Of a stretch of 6,446 nt of DNA, positions 1 to 4,307 are shown piece after piece. Within the stretch, counting starts at the first letter, position 1, and each line of letters begins with the position of its first letter. The notes beneath the pieces are model-generated. The model saw only the letters and a program-made list of their open reading frames with translations. It ran no database searches and had not been told where the DNA came from. This stretch comes from an uncultured Myxococcales bacterium (GTDB lineage Bacteria; Myxococcota_A; UBA9042), in NCBI GenBank assembly GCA_937915965.1, contig CALGHC010000503.1, forward strand, positions 1-6,446, given 5' to 3'. The position numbers were made by a program, and so were the translations under genes.

Positions 1-1060
1 CCGCCGCGACGGCGATGCCCGCCGGTGTGCCGGCGCCTGGACCGGCCGCGGAAGCCGCGGTGACGGCGCCGGTGCCGTCGAAGCGGTACAACATCGGTGA
101 CGTGCCGGCAGGGGCTGTCAGCGTGAGGACCGCCGGACCGGACGGCGTCAGCGCCACCGAGCGGACGTTGCGGGCCACAGCGGAATCGAGGACACCGGCC
201 TGCAGCACCGCCCAGCTCGGGTCGAGGCGCACGACCCCGGGCACCATCACCTTGGCCATGGCAGCGTAGGTCACTGCGTCGTAGTTGCCGTCGGCGCGGC
301 GGCTGAGCGAACGAACCATGCCGTGGTTGGACAGGTCGCCGTCCTGGATCTGGATCTCCTTGGACCACAAGGCGTTGCCGCCACCGCCATAGCCGACCAA
401 CAGCAGCCGCGAGCTGCTACTCGAGGTTGTGACATTCCCCGGATACCACGGATCCGTCCCGGCGCCCCACGCGTTGCTACCGCCGCCGGGGTGACCAGCG
501 GCGATGATCTCCGTGGCGTTGCGGCCGCGCGTGATTGAGTTGAATGCAGACCATTGGCTGGCCCAGGGTACGTACCACACGACTGCGTCGCCATGGATCC
601 GCGCACAGAATGCCGCGTGTCCCTGCGACCAGAACGTGGCCCGGCCGACTGCAATCACGTCATTCTCATGATCAATGGCATCCATGACGACGGCGGTTTC
701 GCCGCCGTTGCCGCCGGTGCCGAAGGCGATGCTGGCGGTGGCATCGCCGTCTGGCGCGACCGTGACGATCCAAGCGCGGGCCTGGTCCGGATCGTCTGTC
801 GGTCGCGTGGTCCCGCCCATCGCGAAGTGCCCGTTGGGCAGCGCCCGGATCACGCCCAGACGATCGAGCCCGAACTTCTGATAGGTCTTCGTCCACGCAA
901 CCTTGCCGTCCGCGTCCAGCCGCACCAGCAACCCGTCCGTGCCACCGTCCTGCGCGTCGCTGGTCTCGCCCACCGCCATCACGCCGCCGTCGGGCAGCGC
1001 GACGAGGTCGCGGAGGATCTGTGTGCCTGAACCGCCGATCGTCGTCTTCCACATGCCCGG
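1..1060 (-). other. Delta-60/SBBP-like propeller repeats, incomplete at the left edge
   Basis: Codons 915-1267 show the pattern IGGSG, LPDGGVMAVGETSD, DGLLVRLDADGKVAWTKTY, then further weaker repeats (LPNGHFAMGGTT, WIVTVAPDG). These match the style of repeats found in exported beta-propellers of Myxococcota and Bacteroidota. The last ~130 visible residues are less clearly periodic and include a Ser run. The domain is not complete in the window. Confidence 0.65.
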
Positions 1061-3802
1061 GCAGTTCACGCAGTCGGGCTTCTTGGCGCCGGCGGCGCAG
1101 ATCTTGCCGGCGCAGGTGTCGGGGGCGGTGCAGATGTCGCCGTCTTCGCAGGGGGTGGCGGCCTGCGCGTCGTCGTGGGTGCACTTGGCGACGCCGACGG
1201 CGTCGGCGCACGCGTCAAATGTGCAGGCGTTGGCGTCGTCGCAGTTGACCACGGATGAGGGTGAGCAGATGCCGTTGTTGCAGGAGGTCGCGGTCGTGCA
1301 GGCGTTCTGATCGTCGCACAGCCCATCTCCGAGCGGAGCGAACGTGCACACGCTGCCGCCAACGCACTCGTCCGCGGTGCAGCCTTCGCCATCGTCGCAG
1401 TAGGCGCCGAACTCGATGTTGCGGACCCGGTGGTTGACCGCGTCCACCCCAAGCAACGTGCCAGCCTTGGTGAACGCCAATCCGGACAGGTAGTTGAATG
1501 CGACGTCGGCGCCAACTCCGGTCGCGAAGCCGGGCTCTTCACCGAGCACCGTCTTGACCGTGCCGTCCGGCAGCAGGACACGGATCCGAGCCGACAGGTA
1601 CTCCGAGAAGTACAAGGCACCGTCGGCCGCGAGCGCCAGGCCCCACGGGTGTGTGAGCTTGGCCGCGAGCGCTGGCCCGTCGACCAGGCCAATCTCGCCC
1701 GAACCCGCAACGGTGGTGACCAACCCGTCCGCGCTGACTTTGCGGATGCGGTAGTTCGTCGGGTCAGAGACAAACAGGTCCCCGTTCGGCGCAAGCGCCA
1801 ACGTACCGAGCGTGCCGAATTGAGCGACGTCTGCGGGCCCGTCCTTGAAGCCAGGCGCACCTGTGCCGGCGTACGTCGAGACGAGGCCATCCGGGTCGAT
1901 CTTTCGAATCACGCGGTTCAGATGCTCCGCGACATACAGCGTATCGTCGCCCGTCGCGATGAGCCCGTAGCCGGAAGTGAACTCTGCCTCAAGGCGCGGA
2001 CCGTTCTTGAGACCCGCAATGCCAGTTCCGGCGAATACCTCCGGTCCTTTCCCGGGCTTGACGCGCCAGATGCGGTGCTCGTGGCCTTCTCCGAAGTAGA
2101 CCGTGCCGTCATTTGCAACGGCGATGGGGTTAGGAGCGTCAAAGGGGTGCGCCGTGCCCCCCGTCGCCGTGCTCGCGAATCCTGCCTCCGTCAGCGTCGT
2201 GACCATGCCAGCGGTGTCAATGCGCCTCACTCGGCCGCCGCTGGCTTCGGTGAGATACGCAGCGTCGTCGGGACCGACAGCGATGAAGGCGGGCGTGTTG
2301 AACCCCGCCTGCAGCCTCTGGCCGTCTCCGTCCAACTGCCCGGTTCCCGCGAACACCCCTGCGTACGCCTGAGACCCATCCAACTTGCTGCAGGGAACGC
2401 CGCCCTGCACGACGCAGGCGCCGGCATCGCAAGCGCCCGGCAGCTTGCCGACCTCGCACTGCGTTCCATCTGCCGCGGCCACGGACCCACAGCCCTTTGG
2501 CGGCGCGCACGCGTCGGTCGTGCATGGGTTGCCGTCGTCGCAGCTCGCGGGAGCCACGCCGGGCTGACAGGCGCTGTTCGAGCAGGCGTCGCCAATCGTG
2601 CACGGATTCGCGTCGCTGCACGGTGCGGCGTTCGTGATGTGGGTGCAGCCCTTGCTGGGGTCGCAGACGTCGTCGGTGCACGGGTTGCCGTCGCCGCACA
2701 GCGCGGCGTCGCCCGGCTTGCAGGCGCCAGCGGCGCAGCCGTCGCCGACCGTGCAGGCGTCGTCGTCGGTACAGGTCGCGGCGTTGGCGAGGTGCGTGCA
2801 GCCCGCCTCGGCGTCGCAGCCGTCATTCGTACAAACCTCGCCGTCGTCGCAATCGGGGCCCGAACCCGGCGCGCACGCCGAATTCGCGCAAGCGTCGCCG
2901 ATGGTGCAGGCATCGCCATCCGTGCAGGTCGCAGCATTCGCGAGATGCGTGCACCCGGCCTCGGCGTCGCAGCCGTCGTTCGTGCAGAGGTTGGCGTCGT
3001 CGCAAGCGATCGCGCTGCCCGCGACGCATGTGGAATCGGCGCATGTATCGGCACCGGTGCAGGCATCGCCGTCGGTGCAGGCGCCGGCGTTGGCGGCGTG
3101 CTGGCAGCCGGCTTCGGCGTCGCAGGTGTCGTCGGTGCAGGCGTTGGCGTCGTCGCAGAGCTCGGCGGCGGTCACGCAGGCGGGCGGGGGCACGGCTGTG
3201 TCGGGCGCGGCGTCGGGCGCGGTGTCTGGGGTGGAGTCTGGCTCCGTGGCGGTGTCGGGTTCCGTGTCGGGTTCCGTGTCGGGTTCCGTGTCGGGCTGCA
3301 CGTCCGCGACTGTGTCTGAGGCGGGCTCCGCATCCGTGATCGTATCCGTGCCTGTGTCTGTGCCCGCGTCCGTGGCCGTGCCCGTGTCCGTGCCGGCGTC
3401 TGTGTCGGTGTCCGTGCCGGCGTCTGTGTCGGTGTCCGTGCCGGCGTCAGTGTCCGCGACCGTGTCCGCGCCCTCGTCGGGGTCCGTGACCGCGTCGGCG
3501 TCCGTTTCCGCGCCCGTGTCCGCGACCGCGTCGGCGTCCGTACCCGACTCCGCATCCGTGTCCTCGACCGAGAGCGCGTCCGAGCCCACGTCCGCATCCG
3601 CGCCCACCTCAGCGGTCTCACCCGCATCGCCGACCGCGCCATCCGCACCCTCGCCGACTTCACCATCCGTCAGCGCGAAATCGGCCGCCGTTGGCAGCTC
3701 GCGGGTGCAGCCGGCCGTCGTCCCGACCGCCGCGACAGCCAGTGCGACAAGCTGGAGGCGTCTCCAACCAGACTGCGAATTCCAATCCGAAGCTGCTACC
3801 AT
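1..3802 (-). CDS. Large modular surface lipoprotein with CTDC-type cysteine repeats, NHL propeller and delta-60-like repeats (C-terminus beyond window)
   Basis: Read on the minus strand from ATG at 3802, this frame stays open to the left edge: 1,267 complete codons and no stop. Upstream in frame the first stop is at 3869-3871, with no other ATG between. A perfect GGAGG lies 7 nt before the ATG. Residues 1-32 look like a lipoprotein signal: RR at 14-15, hydrophobic LQLVALAVAAVGTTAG, then Cys32. The lipobox TAGC has Thr at -3, which is imperfect. Residues ~48-205 are a Cys-free Asp/Thr/Ala/Glu/Pro-rich stalk. Residues 209-471 hold five 8-cysteine units like the Dictyostelium CTDC repeat (CDDGNPCTTD style). 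Residues ~472-801 hold six NHL repeats of about 54 residues (motifs such as TVAGSG, DGPA, NYRIRKV). Residues 802-914 are a second cysteine module. From 915 on come delta-60/SBBP-like repeats (LPDGGVMAVGET, LVRLDADG). A Ser run (TTSSSSS) lies near nt 415-430. Domain families are known as exported binding scaffolds; surface adhesion or ligand binding is inferred. No catalytic motif was recognised. Confidence 0.9.
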   Translation of the reverse strand, partial: MVAASDWNSQSGWRRLQLVALAVAAVGTTAGCTRELPTAADFALTDGEVGEGADGAVGDAGETAEVGADADVGSDALSVEDTDAESGTDADAVADTGAETDADAVTDPDEGADTVADTDAGTDTDTDAGTDTDTDAGTDTGTATDAGTDTGTDTITDAEPASDTVADVQPDTEPDTEPDTEPDTATEPDSTPDTAPDAAPDTAVPPPACVTAAELCDDANACTDDTCDAEAGCQHAANAGACTDGDACTGADTCADSTCVAGSAIACDDANLCTNDGCDAEAGCTHLANAATCTDGDACTIGDACANSACAPGSGPDCDDGEVCTNDGCDAEAGCTHLANAATCTDDDACTVGDGCAAGACKPGDAALCGDGNPCTDDVCDPSKGCTHITNAAPCSDANPCTIGDACSNSACQPGVAPASCDDGNPCTTDACAPPKGCGSVAAADGTQCEVGKLPGACDAGACVVQGGVPCSKLDGSQAYAGVFAGTGQLDGDGQRLQAGFNTPAFIAVGPDDAAYLTEASGGRVRRIDTAGMVTTLTEAGFASTATGGTAHPFDAPNPIAVANDGTVYFGEGHEHRIWRVKPGKGPEVFAGTGIAGLKNGPRLEAEFTSGYGLIATGDDTLYVAEHLNRVIRKIDPDGLVSTYAGTGAPGFKDGPADVAQFGTLGTLALAPNGDLFVSDPTNYRIRKVSADGLVTTVAGSGEIGLVDGPALAAKLTHPWGLALAADGALYFSEYLSARIRVLLPDGTVKTVLGEEPGFATGVGADVAFNYLSGLAFTKAGTLLGVDAVNHRVRNIEFGAYCDDGEGCTADECVGGSVCTFAPLGDGLCDDQNACTTATSCNNGICSPSSVVNCDDANACTFDACADAVGVAKCTHDDAQAATPCEDGDICTAPDTCAGKICAAGAKKPDCVNCPGMWKTTIGGSGTQILRDLVALPDGGVMAVGETSDAQDGGTDGLLVRLDADGKVAWTKTYQKFGLDRLGVIRALPNGHFAMGGTTRPTDDPDQARAWIVTVAPDGDATASIAFGTGGNGGETAVVMDAIDHENDVIAVGRATFWSQGHAAFCARIHGDAVVWYVPWASQWSAFNSITRGRNATEIIAAGHPGGGSNAWGAGTDPWYPGNVTTSSSSSRLLLVGYGGGGNALWSKEIQIQDGDLSNHGMVRSLSRRADGNYDAVTYAAMAKVMVPGVVRLDPSWAVLQAGVLDSAVARNVRSVALTPSGPAVLTLTAPAGTSPMLYRFDGTGAVTAASAAGPGAGTPAGIAVAA
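1061..1399 (-). repeat. Second CTDC-like cysteine module of the lipoprotein
   Basis: Codons 802-914 begin CDDGEGCTADEC and end CVNCPG, with about two 8-cysteine units in the same spacing style as the N-terminal array but more diverged. The module separates the NHL propeller from the C-terminal delta-60-like domain, which suggests these cysteine units act as rigid spacers between propellers. Confidence 0.82.
1400..2389 (-). other. Six-repeat NHL beta-propeller domain
   Basis: Codons ~472-801 form six repeats of about 54 residues. Repeats 3-5 are the clearest: each has AGTG or AGSG, then a DGP/NGP turn, a hydrophobic GLA/TLA strand, LYV/LFV/LYF, and RIRK-type basic residues. Repeats 1, 2 and 6 are looser but keep the period (for example RVRRID, HRIWRV, HRVRNI). 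Six NHL repeats match the classic six-bladed propeller. NHL domains bind proteins, RNA or other ligands, and exported bacterial ones are usually of unknown ligand. The domain is bounded on both sides by cysteine modules. Confidence 0.85.
2390..3157 (-). repeat. Five tandem 8-cysteine units (Dicty_CTDC-like, ~51 residues, 153 bp each)
   Basis: Units begin at cysteine codons ending at nt 3157, 3004, 2851, 2698 and 2542. The first three are 51 residues, the fourth 52, and the fifth is degenerate and ends near Cys471. The spacing of units 1-3 is C-x5-C-x4-C-x5-C-x8-C-x5-C-x5-C-x4-C-x7. There are about 40 cysteines in 263 residues. Units 2 and 3 share an almost identical core around DGCDAEAGCTHLANAATC. 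The motif fits the CTDC repeat family (CDDxNxCTxDxC). Even cysteine numbers and an exported protein imply disulfide bonding, which is inferred. Confidence 0.88.
3252..3295 (-). repeat. 12-bp tandem repeat encoding EPDT
   Basis: The unit gtgtcgggttcc (plus strand) occurs three times exactly at 3252-3263, 3264-3275 and 3276-3287, followed by an 8-bp partial copy to 3295. On the coding strand it gives PDTE repeated. The unit length is a multiple of three, so copy-number change would lengthen or shorten the stalk without a frameshift. Confidence 0.92.
3384..3448 (-). repeat. 24-bp tandem repeat encoding DTDTDAGT
   Basis: The plus-strand unit starting gtgtccgtgccggcgtctg is present exactly at 3384-3407 and 3408-3431, with a 17-bp partial third copy to 3448. 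It encodes an 8-residue Asp/Thr/Ala/Gly unit of the stalk. The exact identity of the copies suggests recent slippage or gene conversion, in contrast to the diverged surrounding codons. Confidence 0.92.
3707..3802 (-). other. Lipoprotein-type signal peptide of the large left-hand gene
   Basis: These are the first 32 codons. The N-region carries Arg14-Arg15, followed by a hydrophobic core of about 16 residues ending TTAGC, with Cys32 as the likely lipidated residue. The -3 position is Thr rather than the usual Leu, Val or Ile, so cleavage by signal peptidase II is probable but not certain; signal peptidase I cleavage nearby is the alternative. No further cysteine occurs until residue 209, which fits a lipid anchor followed by a flexible spacer. 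Confidence 0.7.
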
Positions 3803-3809
3803 GAGGGCG

Positions 3810-3814
3810 CCTCC
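3810..3814 (-). promoter_or_regulatory. Shine-Dalgarno GGAGG for the lipoprotein gene
   Basis: The plus strand reads cctcc here, giving GGAGG on the minus strand, 7 nt upstream of the ATG at 3800-3802. This strong match and ideal spacing fix the start of the large lipoprotein. It lies inside the 39-bp gap shared with the divergent small gene. Confidence 0.85.
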
Positions 3815-3841
3815 AGGCGGTGGCTGGCACGGGTGATGGGC

Positions 3842-4219
3842 ATGACGGACGGCGAACGTGCGACAGTTTCACCCGCCGACGACGCGGTCGCGCGCCGGCT
3901 GCGGCTGGCGCTCGAGATGCACACGCTCGGCGTCGCGATGATGCGCGAGAAGCTGCGCCGCGACCGGCCCGACGCGAGCGAGGCGGAGATCAGCGCGCAG
4001 GTCGGCGCGTGGCTGCGGCATCGACCTGGGGCCGAGGACGGCGACACCGCACCGGGTGTTCTGCGGTCGGGCCGCCGATTCGACGGTACGGCCCCAACCC
4101 CGGGAGTTCCGCTGCCTGGCGCCCGATTCGACGGTACGGCCCCAACCCCGGGCGTTCCGCCGCCTGGCGCCCGATTCGACGGAACGACTGCAACCGCGAC
4201 CAAGTCGCGGGCGATGTGA
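3842..4219 (+). CDS. Small Rv0078B (MenA1)-like antitoxin homologue with repeat-extended C-terminus, no toxin partner seen
   Basis: From ATG at 3842 this gives 125 residues. The core RRLRLALEMHTLGVAMMREKL and the following RPDASEAEI, VGAWLRHRPGAEDGD resemble Rv0078B-type antitoxins, which pair with nucleotidyltransferase toxins (Rv0078A/MenT1 type) encoded just downstream. The assignment is from memory of the family pattern and is moderate. No such toxin follows: 88 bp after the stop, the convergent gene ends. Start choice is uncertain between GTG 3833, ATG 3836 and ATG 3842. GGTGAT at 3832-3837, complementary to the 16S tail, favours 3842; AGGCGG at 3815-3820 sits 12 nt before 3833. After the RRF at the expected end of the family, two and a half copies of a 16-residue unit (DGTAPTPGVPLPGARF) extend the protein. 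Codon third positions are G/C-rich like the neighbours. It is probably cytosolic, with no signal or membrane segment. Confidence 0.72.
   Translation: MTDGERATVSPADDAVARRLRLALEMHTLGVAMMREKLRRDRPDASEAEISAQVGAWLRHRPGAEDGDTAPGVLRSGRRFDGTAPTPGVPLPGARFDGTAPTPGVPPPGARFDGTTATATKSRAM
4076..4186 (+). repeat. 48-bp tandem repeat in the 3' end of the antitoxin-like gene
   Basis: The unit beginning cgattcgacggtacggcccc occurs at 4076-4123 and 4124-4171, differing at two positions (a/c and t/c). A third copy starts at 4172 and diverges after about 12-15 bp. In frame it encodes RFDGTAPTPGVPLPGA-type units. A degenerate earlier copy is visible in the protein (DGDTAPGVLRSGRRF, about 4037-4081), suggesting the repeat grew from the gene's own end. 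Since 48 is a multiple of three, several frames stay open on both strands, creating false ORFs. Confidence 0.92.
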
Positions 4220-4307
4220 CCGGCTCGCTCGCGCTCGGCGCCACCACCCGCGAGTGCGCCGCGTGCCGTCATCCGGTCGAGCCACATGTACTGGTTCCAC
4301 GCTCCGT

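Larger units (their letters stand above)
3188..3661 (-). other. Acidic low-complexity stalk (Asp/Thr/Ala/Glu/Pro-rich linker) of the lipoprotein
   Basis: Codons ~48-205 of the left-hand gene read as runs of DTDAGTDT, ADTGAET and PDTEPDT types, without cysteine and with almost no hydrophobic or basic residues. The codons are built mostly from GAC, ACG, GCG and GGC. In such lipoproteins this kind of segment is understood as an extended spacer lifting folded domains off the membrane; here that is inferred from composition. It contains two in-frame short tandem repeats listed separately. Confidence 0.8.

Noticed and set aside
2390..3157. Regularly spaced repeats considered as a CRISPR array
   Set aside because: The 153-bp period is fully explained by in-frame 51-residue protein units. 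There are no short identical repeats with unique spacers.
1430..3319. 629-codon plus-strand ORF
   Set aside because: It is antisense to the lipoprotein frame, which has a ribosome binding site, signal peptide and recognisable domains. The plus-strand product is Arg/Ala/Val/Gly-rich with no recognisable domain.
2598..3836. 412-codon plus-strand ORF with repeated SVQ/ASASQ segments
   Set aside because: The periodicity is the antisense image of the 153-bp cysteine units and the stalk repeats. It is not an independent repeat protein.
4228..4254. Possible terminator hairpin between the convergent genes (ctcgcg pairing with cgcgag, 15-nt loop)
   Set aside because: The stem is only 6 bp, the loop is long and no T-tract follows on either strand. 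This is expected by chance in such GC-rich DNA.
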